64,000 nucleotides of DNA, taken from Choristoneura fumiferana (Eukaryota; Arthropoda; Insecta; Lepidoptera; Tortricidae). The position numbers were made by a program, and so were the translations under genes. The stretch spans positions 20,176,716-20,240,715 of the forward strand of contig NC_133481.1 of NCBI RefSeq assembly GCF_025370935.1. Reading direction: 5' to 3'. Below, piece by piece: positions 53,433-63,402 of this stretch (its first letter is position 1; each line of letters starts with the position of its first letter). The notes under the pieces are model-generated. The model saw only the letters and a program-made list of their open reading frames with translations. It was not told the origin of the DNA and made no database searches.

Positions 53433-53709
53433 AAGCCGTGGGGGCCGAGTGGTTTGACCTATGGCCTCTCAAGCAGAAGATCGTGGGCTCAAACCCCGGC
53501 TCGCACCTCTGAGTTTTTCGGAATTCATGTGCGGAATTACATTTGAAATTTACCACGAGCTTTACGGTGAAGGAAAACATCGTGAGGAAACCTGCACAAA
53601 CCTGCGAAGCAATTCAATGGTGCGTGCGAAGTTCCCAATCCGCACTGGGCCCGCGTGGGAACTACGGCCCAAGCCCTCTCATTCCGAGAGGACGCCTGAG
53701 CCCAGCGGG
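53433..53709 (+). mobile_element. tRNA-derived SINE (S1)
   Basis: Head AAGCCGTGGGGGCCGAGTGG has a changed A box, with GCTCAAACCCC as the B box. The end AGGACGCCTGAGCCCAGCGG is cut before the usual AGTGGGACGTATATAGG block. Confidence 0.85.
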
Positions 53710-54256
53710 ATCGGTTTTGTTAGATAGTTAAGAAAATTGTTATAAATATTTTGTTTTGAAAAAAAAAACTGCCAAGTATTTAGGACCATTAGGCAAAACG
53801 CGATTTAGGCTGATGAATAGTTTGTCTGATAAAAATATAGGTTTAAAACAAAGTAAACAGTCGTCCAAAAAGGCTAACATCGTTCTAGACCGCGACTTAG
53901 TCCCTTTACTCATTAGATGCCTACATCAATTCCAAAGGATCCGTTGGACGTCCACTGTCCCCCCCATAAACACTTACTAAACAATATACTCGTAAACGTT
54001 TTGATTTTTGGATCCTTGAACAGATTCCTTCACCGAATGTCAATCGACAGTGGTCCCTTGAGAGTGACCAGTATCGTCAATCCTCAATCTTCATAGGGGT
54101 GGTCTGAGCTGTGTGGCGATCGATTTGCTATGGCTGTCTTCCTACCTTCAGGCATATTGATTAATGATATACTGATTATTGCCTAGGGAATCATTGATTC
54201 CCGGAACAGACTTTATCATTTAACTGATTCGGAATCGTAATCATTTTCGCCGCTTA

Positions 54257-54655
54257 GGCACTTGTCCCACCGCCGACGATGAGCGAGAAGCGAGTAGAGC
54301 GAGTAACTAGTAACGAGTGGGCGAGCAGCGAGAAGCGAGTGTAGTTTTCTCGCTCGGCTAAGTGAGTGTTCGCGTGCGACGGGCGATTACTCGCTCCACT
54401 CGACTCGCTCGTGCGGGGCGGCCGCCAAGCTGACATCGCTGAGCGAGTATCTATAGCTCAGCGAGTTTTATAGCTCTTGTCGCTGCGACAAAAGATGTAA
54501 GAGTGAGTTCTCGCCGACAGTGTGAACAGCCAGCGATCAACTATTAATATATGTGTCACTTTTACTCACACAGGATTTTATATCTTTTGTTCGTTTCTTG
54601 AGCGAGAAATTAGTCGATAGCCAATCGTTTCCTCGCTGGCGGTGAGACAAGTGCC
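54257..54655. mobile_element. Harbinger-like MITE (399 bases) with TTA target duplication
   Basis: GGCACTTGTCCCACCGCC at the left is the inverse of GGCGGTGAGACAAGTGCC at the right, with one mismatch. TTA flanks both ends (54254-54256, 54656-54658), the usual PIF/Harbinger duplication. The interior is GC-rich with many GAGCGAG/CTCGCTC repeats and can fold on itself. No transposase. Confidence 0.85.
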
Positions 54656-54727
54656 TTATTCCTGTCATACGGTGTAGGATAAGGGTAGAGAGAGATGTTG
54701 AATCCGATCGCAGATGTCTGAGTGTTA

Positions 54728-54868
54728 AGCTGAGTTTAAACTTGCAAGAAAAATCGTGCAAGTTGCATTACATTGCGGCGCTCGATTGACCACTACAAAC
54801 TCGTTGGCTTTACGGCCTCGCAATGTAAAACAACTTGCACGATTTTACTTGCAAGCCTAAACTCGGCT
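54728..54868. mobile_element. Harbinger-like MITE (141 bases) with TTA target duplication
   Basis: AGCTGAGTTTAAACTTGCAA and its near inverse TTGCAAGCCTAAACTCGGCT form the ends, and the arms continue through ATCGTGCAAGTTG for about 50 bases. TTA stands on both sides (54725-54727, 54869-54871). A decayed relative is at 57296-57400. Lies 70 bases from the element at 54257. Confidence 0.85.
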
Positions 54869-55009
54869 TTAGACTATGTGGTCTGTGGTCATAATAAAAT
54901 AAATTGATAAAGGAAAAGCGCAAACATCAATGAAGGGTTTTCCGACAGGCGAAAAGTCGCTAGATGGCGGTAGTATCGTGAGATCCCTTTGCCGGTCCAC
55001 TCTCGGATG

Positions 55010-55315
55010 TCCCGCAGCCACTATTCCACTTTCCACTTTTCCCATCTTCTCTTCTCTTTCTCTTTTAAGGTCCATGTTTCGCAACCGTACACGACGATAG
55101 GCCAGATGCAACACAGCAGTAGCCGTACTCGGAGCTTTATGTTGACGACAGCATAGAAACAGTGGTACGAGAAGGAATTGTCATTCGTACGTCGTACCAC
55201 TGAAAAATAATTGTACCAATAAAATAAAAACTTAGGAGATGTCATTCATTGTGGCGTTCTATAGGTAAGTAGGAGGCCTTTGTTCAGCAGTGGACGTCTT
55301 CCAGCTGATGATTAA
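55010..55315. pseudogene. Two RTE-type LINE scraps in opposite orientation
   Basis: Minus strand 55150-55035 reads KLRVRLLLCCIWPIVVYGCE then TWTLKEK, the YG.ETWTL segment of RTE ORF2. Plus strand 55246-55310 reads the end block GCAGTGGACGTCTTCCAGC with GATGATTAAGATGA. They point away from one another and are separate remains. Confidence 0.65.
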
Positions 55316-56234
55316 GATGACCTTCCCCCGTGGTGACGTAGCAACCCGTCCTGCTTTGTACGTATGAGAATTATGAGACATCACAATTATTAAAACTGGG
55401 CCTACATTAGCGGTTACTTTTTAATTACATCTAATTTAATTAAAATCCCATTAATATATTTTCCTTGTACAATCTAACCAAGTTACGAAACATATGTTGG
55501 TAGTTATAAAAGCTGTTCACAAAAACTACACCAGCAGTCGATCGGAAATTTCACCGTAAAACGGCTGTAATCTGTTTTCTACAGACTTAGAAGTCAAAAC
55601 GCTACCAGTAGCTTAAAAAATTACGAAAGTGCCAATTGCGGCCTATCTACTGAATAAATTATTTGAAATTTGAATTTGAATTTTGAGTTTTAACCCCGCC
55701 GAGTTTTACTCCTATACAAATATCCAAGGTCTGATGATGAAGCTGAAAGGTGGCCACAGCATGTCTATGATAAAATAAAACAGCACTCCAAATTCGGTGG
55801 GGTTGTTCAGTTAAACTTACACAACCATTTCTTGAAATAATCTGGATTAATTTAAAACACCTTGTATAATGCCTACGTGCGCTAGCGCCTACACTTAATG
55901 ATCCATTGATGACCAATAGTTAAATATGAATTAATTGTTATAGATCATTTAAAGGTGTACGTGCAAAAATGTTGATCGATTGTTTACTAATATTTTGATG
56001 CGGCGCTGCTCTGTCGCCGCGTTATACGTTGTCGTTTAAGTAGAGTTAATTTGTTGGATTGTTAGAATGTTCAGTATTTTACCGGCAATGTATGATGCAG
56101 AAAATGAATGCATTGTGACGCAGAGTTATTGTAGAGTATGCTTTATTTGGGTAGCAACGATTAGTAGAGCCCCCATTAGAAGTGTTTTTTTCTTTATTAG
56201 CGCTGGGGTAACGGTCCTCGCCTGGATTCCCAAC
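55316..56234. other. Intergenic sequence, no gene
   Basis: 55620-55685 is the terminal block of the L-B LINE (GCCAATTGCGGCCTATCTAC). The rest is AT-rich and unassigned. Confidence 0.4.
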
Positions 56235-56605
56235 TCATCCATCTGCTCTTATGTCTGACCAGTCGCTGGATAACGCGTCCAGGTTATCCTGCCATCTTCG
56301 CTTTGGCTTGCCGTGGTGTATATAGACATCGGGGGGCATCCACTGACTGGTAACCTGTGCCTGGATGCGTATGGCAAACGTGGCCAACCCAATCCCATTT
56401 AAACCTCGCTTAAGGCTTTGCCTACGTTCACATGCAAGTTTTGGAGCGCAGTCTGGTGTTTCGGAGATGAGTCGTCCTTTTAACACCTCATTCCAAATTC
56501 TCTCATTCCACAGCTCTTTGGCAGACCTTCAACTTCGACTTCTGAATCTCGGTCAAGGACCATGTCTGAGCACGTTAGTCAGGATGAGCGTATACACATT
56601 TTAGC
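56235..56605 (-). pseudogene. LINE ORF2 C-terminal fragment (RTE-like)
   Basis: The minus strand reads LKGRLISETPDCAPKLAC and QAQVTSQWMPPDVYIHHG, then KPKRRWQDNLDALSSDW. The G.P..RW.D.LD..S.DW part is like the C-terminus of RTE-type ORF2 proteins. Isolated, 5'-truncated. Confidence 0.55.
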
Positions 56606-56754
56606 CCCTCCTTCAGATCCCTAGCTCCAGTGGTTTCGGACTTAGGGCCGTGCTTTTTCAGTCAGTCACGTTGCTCTTGCATACATGTAAATTCTGATTT
56701 GACATTCTCTAAAATGAGGACTGCTTTCTACACAAAATGGAGGATAAACACACA

Positions 56755-56985
56755 CAAACATCACGCCTGTATTCCCAAATAGGGTAGGCAGACCACACGA
56801 AACGTTACCGCTTCGGAGCCACTTTTAGCAATTTTAGGTTTTAAGTTTGACAAAACGGTACAATACGTAGTGACAGGTTGCTAGCTTGTCGCCTACGGTA
56901 TACCCTAACCTTTATCCTCAGTCGTTTCTTACGACATCCACGGAAGAAATGGTGTACTTCTAGCCCCGACAGCACACGGATCAAA
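56755..56985 (-). repeat. SINE-like repeat R3, inverted copy
   Basis: Very similar to 30033-30262, including CACGCCTGTATTCCCAAATA and TTACGACATCCACGGAAGAA, also next to an (AC)-rich tract. A few small insertions. Confidence 0.75.
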
Positions 56986-57526
56986 ATGGATGATACTAGG
57001 TCAAAACTGGATTAATTAAAATCAATATTTCGTCTCATATTTGAGTGATGCGTGTTATTTAATCGTTTATTAATTATATATTTCTATGAAACAAATCATT
57101 TGTTTTGATTAATTTAGTGGACGTGCCGTGTTCTAAGTCACGTACATCTAAAACAGTTAGCCCTATTAGATGACCTTAAGTTCTGAACGATTCGGTTCTT
57201 ATTCCAACATTTCGTCAAATTCGAAGTCGCGTGGCAATAATTACCTACCTAGCTAATGTTTTGGAAAACTAGTCTTGAAAATCTCATTGAGATGCGACAA
57301 TATCATGCAAGTTGCGGTACATTGCCGTTGATAATTGACTATTTATTAATTTATAGTCGCACTGCCCAGCAATGTAATGCAAAGGAGAAGAATTCTCGCA
57401 CTCTCCTAATTAAACACAATTTTGCCGTAATATAATGCCCGATGTGGTACCCTAGAATAATATAATTGCGATTTGAAACCAGTTGTATTGTTTGCACTGA
57501 TTCTCGGAATAATGATTTGTTTGATA
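56986..57526. other. Intergenic sequence
   Basis: 57296-57400 is a decayed relative of the 54728 MITE (CATGCAAGTTGCGGTACATT). Otherwise nothing recognised. Confidence 0.35.
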
Positions 57527-57985
57527 TAAGGGCGGTAAATAAGGAATTACGAACGGGAGTCTATTAGAAGCCCGAAGTCGAAGACTGAGCGCTTTAATGA
57601 GTCGATGTTCGTAATTCTAGTACCGCCCGTGCGACATACAATGTTTGTCATCACATTTGCAAATAAAATTGCATATTTGTAAAGGAAAAACGAATATTTT
57701 CTCAAAAATTGCCGATACCGCTGACTGCGCTCTTGGCAGCGCTGCGCCAGTGCATGCGCAGCATGTTCATGTCGTGCGTGTGCAGTGCGCGCACGGAGCA
57801 GCAGCACGCCATGCAGTAACAAACTCATTTACCGACCTTGGGCTTTATGGCATGAAAATTAGTACGCGCAATGACTCATTTACCGACCACGGGTTTCATG
57901 TCGAGGGTTTTATTTGGGGGTTGCAACCAAGGTAGCCTGCATGTTACGACACTGTTTACGAGCAAGTGTGATGAAAAATTATTTT
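57527..57985 (+). repeat. Unclassified dispersed repeat R1, copy 5
   Basis: Hairpin arms GGGCGGTAAATAAGGAATTA (57530) and GTTCGTAATTCTAGTACCGC (57608), a GC-rich centre, the paired GACC..GGG.TT.ATG motifs, and the end GAGCAAGTGTGATGAAAA. A piece with GACAAGCACATTAAGG is deleted. The initial GTACATTGTGTC is absent. Confidence 0.8.
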
Positions 57986-58204
57986 AATGTCCTCGAACTA
58001 TCAGCACCTGATCACGAAAAGCACCGGCACTCGTAAGTATCTCGAACTACCCGCACTCATCATACTTGTTTACTTTTTTTGTGTTCTTGGTTTTTTTCGT
58101 GACCAAGTGCGGGTAGTTCGAACGACTCGCACTGCTAAGCAGACATGACACCCTAGACTTCCGTCTTCCCATAACCACGGCCGCTGTAAAGTGGTTTGAT
58201 ATTT
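57986..58204. other. Short unique stretch
   Basis: Contains a loose inverted pair CTCGAACTACCCGCACT (58041) and AGTGCGGGTAGTTCGAAC (58106), possibly another small foldback. Confidence 0.4.
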
Positions 58205-58615
58205 CACTATATGATATGGTATTTCGATATGGTTTCACGGGATACCCGTAAAAGTAAAAAATTTGGAGTTTAAATAAAAAATACAAAAAGACTCCAAAAA
58301 ACCAATCATAATTTGATTGCTTAGTAGCGACATCTCTTATCTGGGTGAGCGGTTAGTTCCGATAGAATGTGACGTCTCTCGATGAGACCGAAACATAGAT
58401 GTCGCTAGTGCTGCTGGTTAAGTAGCGTAGTAGAAATAAGCAACCTGAGATATGTATGCATAGGAAAAGTTCGTGTCTAGGTTCCTGTCCAGTGGTGGTG
58501 TAGGGGTTATAGCACGCAGCACGGATTGCTGAGGACCTGCGTTCGATTCCCAGCGCTGGTCTCTTTTTCTGGTTTTTCTGTGCATCCATGTCTCAGTTTG
58601 TATTTTCGATTGTAT
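58205..58615 (+). mobile_element. tRNA-derived SINE (S2), full unit
   Basis: The unit from start block (GGTTTCACGGGATACCCGTA) through TTGATTGCTTAGTAGCGACA, GGTGAGCGGTTAGTTCCG and AGATGTCGCTAGTG to the tRNA part (GGTGGTGTAGGGGTTATAGC, GCGTTCGATTCCC) and end block (CTGTGCATCCATGTCTCAGT). About 410 bases. It gives the order for the other copies. Confidence 0.82.
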
Positions 58616-58862
58616 CAAACGTATTCTGCTTCGATATTACTATTAATATTATGTTTCTTCTAGGTATATGTTACTGTTTAACCAAGTGTGCATGTATGTT
58701 TGCACTCCGATTTAGACCGTAGAATTAAAACGTTTTGTTTCCAACACCATTGTAGTATCACCTTGTAGTATCGATACACTGAAACTGAAGTATTTCTCTA
58801 CATATTTTACTTATCCCGCATAAGCCTTTTTTCTTGTTTATTTTTTTCTAAAATAATTAGAT

Positions 58863-59100
58863 TTGCGGGCCACATCGCTCGCAGAACAGATAACCGTTGG
58901 GGGGAAAGTTCTCCAGTGCCGACCGCGAACCGGAAGACGAAGCGTTGGCAGGCCTCCCACCAGATGGGCTGACGACATCGTGAGAATTGCGGGTAACCAG
59001 TGGATGCAAGTGGCGAGTTGTCGTTCATTGTGGCGTTCTAAGGGGGAGGTCTTTGTTCAGCAGGTGCAGCAGTGGACGTCTTCTGGCTGATGATGATGAC
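58863..59100 (+). pseudogene. RTE-type LINE ORF2 C-terminus
   Basis: The plus strand reads RTDNRWGESSPVPTANRKTK in one frame and LQCRPRTGRRSVGRPPTRW then ADDIVRIAGNQWMQVASCRS in the next. The end QQVQQWTSSG is followed by GATGATGATGA. An insertion of GCAGCAGGTG-type sequence doubles the QQ part. Frameshifted. Confidence 0.78.
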
Positions 59101-59284
59101 TTACCAAACCGCATAAAAATTTGTTGCCTTACATCCGGCAATCGAATTGAAATTCCGGGATTTCACTAAAATTATATCATGGTCTTTATTAACGTTGTAT
59201 TGAACTCCTGTCTAAAATTTCATGTATTTTAACGTAGAAGTTAATATTTGGGATTTTAGTACAGGTAAATTAAGACTTACAACT

Positions 59285-59475
59285 TATTATGTTGGCAAAG
59301 TTGCTGGTAAACGCAGTGTTAGCCGAAGAAAAAGTCTTGGTTGAGAAACATTCGAGAGTGGACCGGAGTCACGAGCGCTGCTAAGCTGTTCCACCTCGCG
59401 AAAGACAAGAAGAAATATTTTGAGTTGAAGGCCAACCTTCAGTAATTAGAAAGGCACCACAAGAAGAAGAAAGTA
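59285..59475 (+). pseudogene. LINE ORF2 C-terminus with GAA-rich tail
   Basis: KVAGKRSVSRRKKSWL and RNIREWTGVTSAAKLFHLAK, then DKKKYFELKANLQ and a stop, with one frameshift near 59335. The 3' end CACAAGAAGAAGAAAGTAAG is a GAA-type tail. Sister to the split copy at 40040. Confidence 0.75.
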
Positions 59476-59495
59476 AGACTAAATACGACAGCTTG

Positions 59496-60014
59496 GTGGC
59501 AAAATATGTATATTAATGAAACTTTGTTTATAACTTTATCTTAGCACTAGAAATGAGGATCTGCTGAATCCTACCAAAATTTAGGCGTCCTACACTCCCA
59601 GGGGGTATGGGCACCTTTAAAACAAATCCTATAAATGGATATGGTCTCATTCGATTCAGGGCAAAAAAAATCATAGAAAATCACACCTCACTCAAAAAAA
59701 TAATGAAGACTTTTAATCATCATCATCATGTCAGCCGAAAGACGTCCACTGCTGGACATAGGCCTTCCCAACTTAAGACTTTTAATTTTAATAACTAAAC
59801 ATCTTCATAGTTCATATTACGTACTGTTAGTGTAAGAGTTGTCCAGTTGTTTTTTTGCCCCCTGCCCATACCCCTGGGAGGGGGTAGGACACCTAAGTTT
59901 TGGTTGAGAAACATTCGACAGATCCTCATTTCAATATAGTCAGTTCTCATTTCGAGTTCATAAAGTTATAAACAAAGTTTCATTGATGTACATATTCTGC
60001 CGCCAAAATATGCC
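59496..60014. mobile_element. Foldback element with arms of about 120-150 bases
   Basis: GTGGCAAAATATGTATATTA and AATGAAACTTTGTTTATAAC at the left are matched by the inverse ending TTCTGCCGCCAAAATATGCC at the right. Both arms contain ATACCCC(T/C)GGGAG. The centre includes an RTE-type end scrap (59721-59770, CAGCCGAAAGACGTCCACTG). Confidence 0.75.
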
Positions 60015-60679
60015 ATTTTTCCTGCACTTACACACATGGATACCTCGGGACAAAAACAGCCTATGTGTCATTTCAAATATCCCAGCTACGAATATCTACA
60101 CATTTTTTACCCATATCCGTCATATTCTGAACATTGTTTTCAAAAACTAGCCATTTATTTGTCATCTGTTTATTGCGTTAACTGTACAAAACCGTATCGC
60201 ACATTGTGCTGCTTGGAGCAAAATATTATGGCAGACATGACGTAAATAAAGATCAAATATTGACAAAATAACGTCGATGGAGGCTTCTTTTATTAAAGAA
60301 GAAAAAAAAAAGAAAAAAATATTTATTCCTTTCAGACTGGTGATTAAAAACTTATTATTAAAACGAACTTCCATTATTGTCGGGACAATTAGCTATAGTC
60401 TTGGGGACGGACCAACGAATATGGGCACACACTGATTCCACCGACTTTTGGGGCCCCCAGAAGGCCAAAATATTCCGGATGAAGTGTTTTGTGAGTTTTT
60501 TACATCTTCTCACAACAACAATGTATGTATAAAATATATTTGAATGATTACATCAACGCAAATTATCCTGTTTGCGATGGGAAGCGTAAGCGCATCGATC
60601 TAGGCGGGACAAGCCGATCAGGGCTGGAACTTGGACGGAATCAAGATTGGGATAAATTTGGGATTACTATAGGCAAAAA
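60015..60679. other. Intergenic sequence, no gene
   Basis: No repeat shared with the window. A 69-residue frame at 60036-60245 has no known family. Confidence 0.3.
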
Positions 60680-60689
60680 CTATTCGGGC

Positions 60690-60850
60690 TTTCGACATGT
60701 TTTGGGCTAATTCGTAGCCCTTCCTCTAGGAGCCTTCTATATTTTACGAATTAGCCCGAAACATGTCGAGGTAAACTCGATTTAAAACGTGAGTTAACCT
60801 GGTTTTTTTCATTAAATATGAGTTAGTCTCACGGTAGTTTCATGTTCAAA
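60690..60850. mobile_element. P-D family double palindrome
   Basis: CGACATGTTTTGGGCTAATT and TACGAATTAGCCCGAAACATGTC are inverse around a CCTCTAGGAGCC centre. To the right follow CTCGATTTAAAACGTGAGTT and GTCTCACGGTAGTTTCATGT. The hairpin GGGCTAATTCGTAGCCC is at 60704-60720. Confidence 0.75.
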
Positions 60851-60854
60851 GTAA

Positions 60855-60990
60855 CTGGCCCTATATACTACGAAGCACAAAATTCGAACTTCGTATCTTG
60901 CCGTCCCGCTGACGTTAATATTATTTAATACGAGAGTGAGAGGACGGTATGATTAGAACTTCAATTTTCAAATTTCGTAGGAGCCCCCTG
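60855..60990. mobile_element. MITE (M2), diverged copy
   Basis: AATTCGAACTTCGTATCTTG, CCGTCCCGCTGACG, then AATACGAGAGTGAGAGGACG and CGTAGGAGCCCC follow the order of 40210-40345, but the inverted ends are worn. Confidence 0.6.
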
Positions 60991-61231
60991 GTCTTTTATC
61001 AATTTCGGTGGTCAAAAGGTGGATAAGTAAAAAGTGGAAGTGACTGTGCGTCGATTTCGGCGCGCGAGTGCCCTGCGTTCTCAAGCAGTCGTGCTTATAA
61101 GGATGTGTTCACTTGAACAATTGTTGGCTGACACTCCTGTAATATCCTTCGACTAGGTTGGGCTATGGATCTCAAACTGTGACGCGTAGGTGTGACTGCG
61201 GCGTGAGTTCGGATTATTCGCTTTAGTTTCT

Positions 61232-61533
61232 ATAATGGAACTATCGCGATTCCTTTCATCCTCATTAGCCTATAGCAGTCCACCATATGCATCCAGCTTC
61301 TACCAGCAGCCTTTCGCAGATCGTCACTCCACCTGGCCAGAGGGCGTCCTACACTACGTTTGCCAAGACGCGGTCTCCACTCAAGAACTCGTTTACTCCA
61401 GCGGTTGTCGGTTCTTCGACAGATATGACCAGCCCACTGCCACTTTAACTTGCTAATTCTCTTAGCTATGTCGATGACCATAGTTCTGTGTCGGATAGCC
61501 TCGTTGACTTGCGCGTTGTGGGCGATTTCTTTA
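61232..61533 (-). pseudogene. RTE-type LINE ORF2 C-terminus
   Basis: The minus strand is open for about 100 residues: RTMVIDIAKRISKLKWQWAG and HICRRTDNRWSKRVLEWRPR, then ARWSDDLRKAAGRSWMHMVD. This is the best preserved of the RTE-type ends. The ORF is cut at 61533 by the Helitron-like element, and its last part differs from the usual QQWT end. Confidence 0.82.
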
Positions 61534-61767
61534 TCCAAACTAATATTATAAATGCGAAAGTGTGTGTGTGTTGTATGTTTGTGTGTGTGTATGTTTGTCC
61601 GTATTTCACGTCGAAATGGAGCGATGGATCGACGTGATTTTTGGCATAGAGATAGTTTATGGCAAGAGTAGTGGCAAAGGCTACTTTTTATCCTGGAAAA
61701 ATGCACAGTTCCAGGGGAAACAGCGCGATAACCAATTCCACGCGGGCGAAGCGCGGGCAAAAGCTAG
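61534..61767 (+). mobile_element. Short non-autonomous Helitron-like element
   Basis: Starts TCCAAACTAATATTATAAAT after A, ends CGGGCAAAAGCTAG before T. Inside: a (TG)n tract, GGAGCGATGGATCGACGTGA and AGATAGTTTATGGC, as in 51117-51325. 234 bases, inserted in the RTE remnant. Confidence 0.78.
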
Positions 61768-63135
61768 TAATCTATATTACAGAAATTAATCCCTTGGTTA
61801 AACTTGTACTATTATCTATTCTGTGGTTAAACTATAACCTGAGAACGACTTACAATTACATCCATCTTTTTTTAAGTTTCTAGTAATTTGTAAAAGGAAA
61901 AAAAAGTAGAAGCTACGGAAAAAATGACTAAACATGGAAATTTAGTAAGATCCCGCCATTTTAGTTCGACTGCCAGTCTGGTTCGAGTGAATGAAGCTGC
62001 GGGTAAAGGCTGATACGAGTACTTCATAACCTATTGATTACTAGATTTGGTACAACTCATTTTGGTACAAAACTTTGGGTACCTCAGCCGGCATTAAGGA
62101 ATGTGACAACAATCGCGTTGCTCGTCGGACTTGTGTTATACACAAGGCGACGTGTGTGCATGTTACCAATTGACTCGCCTATTACTATAACAGCTCAAGT
62201 ACCTAATCAAAACCTATGACCGATGGAAATCATGTTAAGAGAAGTCTCTTCGTTCCATTCTCCATACAAATGTAGTCCCGGTCTCAATTTGAAACTAGGC
62301 AACAGAAATAGATGAAATTTAGTAAGCATGGACTAGACGTAATTATCTATGCCTGTGTTTTTCAGATTTTCATATAAATGTGTACTGTGTGTGGACAAAA
62401 AAAGATGTCAACTTTGCACGAGAATTACAGACTAATAAAGCATTTTTACAAAAATCGAAAAAACACAGGCATAGAAAATATAATGAATATCTTGATAGTA
62501 AAATATCATTGATTTCTGTGCTAGACTTTTCGTATAATATGAGGACAACGAAATCCAAAATTCAACGCCCCAAATCATGAAAAGCCTACAGCTATCTCGA
62601 TATACGTATAAATACGGACGTCGTTGCGGAAGGCATGGGGGACGGCTGCGAGCGCTTATGTCACGAGCGATAAAGACAGCTGTAGACGACCTGAAAGGAA
62701 GAAAAAACTAAAATATTAATAAATTTGTTGTTTATATAATGTGTTAGAAATGTAAGGTCACCTGTCAAGTGTCAAACCCTCGTAGCTTGTGTGTGTTTCT
62801 TTAATAAAATCTGTGTACGGGTACATGAGCATGTGTGCAGCGCCCGTCCAATGACAAATCAGTTGCCCTTCAAACGCCGGACGGCTCGCACATGCGCCTG
62901 CACTTACGCACTTTCATACTTATTCTTATTGCCTATAAACTGTTGTTTTACGTTCGTCCTCAATATCCGGTACCTGCTCCCCTGCTCCTATCAGCTACAA
63001 CAGCAATATCCCAAACGAATACCTAACGCGGCCGCGCCGCCGGCTGGGAAACTTCTCTTAAGGTCTTTTTGTCTATTCTCTATATTATATTTTTTAAACT
63101 TTGTATTGATAAAGTGCCTATATATATTTATTTTT
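61768..63135. other. Intergenic sequence, one weak exon candidate
   Basis: At 62353-62366 CCTGTGTTTTTCAG is a good 3' splice signal, followed by an open frame to 62580 (66 residues from 62380, Lys-rich, e.g. AFLQKSKKHRHRKYNEYLDS). No family is recognised and no partner exon is visible. I do not call a gene. 62604-62700 is GC-rich with TATAAATA at 62607. Confidence 0.3.
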
Positions 63136-63402
63136 TATTTGACTGGATGGCAAACGAGCAAGTGGGTCTCCTGATGTAAGAGATCACCACCGCACATAAA
63201 CATCTGCAACACCAGGGGTATTGCAGATGCGTTGCCAACCTAGAGGCCTAAGATGGGATACCTCAAGTGTTCCAGTAATTTCCCGGCTGTCTTACTCTCC
63301 ACGCCGAAACACAACAGTGCAAGCACTGCTGTTTCACGGCAGGATTAGCGAGCAAGATTTGGTAGCAATCCGGCGGACCTTGCACAAGGTCCTACCACCT
63401 GC
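63136..63402 (+). repeat. Dispersed repeat R2
   Basis: GACTGGATGGCAAACGAGCA to CCTACCACCTGCA, near full length with small deletions (for example in the TCCTGATGTAAGAG part). Confidence 0.85.

Noticed and set aside
62353..62580. Exon of a host gene after a good 3' splice signal
   Set aside because: Only one weak exon-like frame, Lys-rich and without family; no donor site or second exon found.
62607..62640. TATA promoter in the GC-rich patch at 62.6 kb
   Set aside because: TATAAATA is present, but no initiator at the right distance and no gene downstream.
4940..63402. Protein coded by the R2 repeat (frames of 65-90 residues in each copy)
   Set aside because: The frames differ in start and end between copies, contain indels not multiple of three, and occur on both strands.
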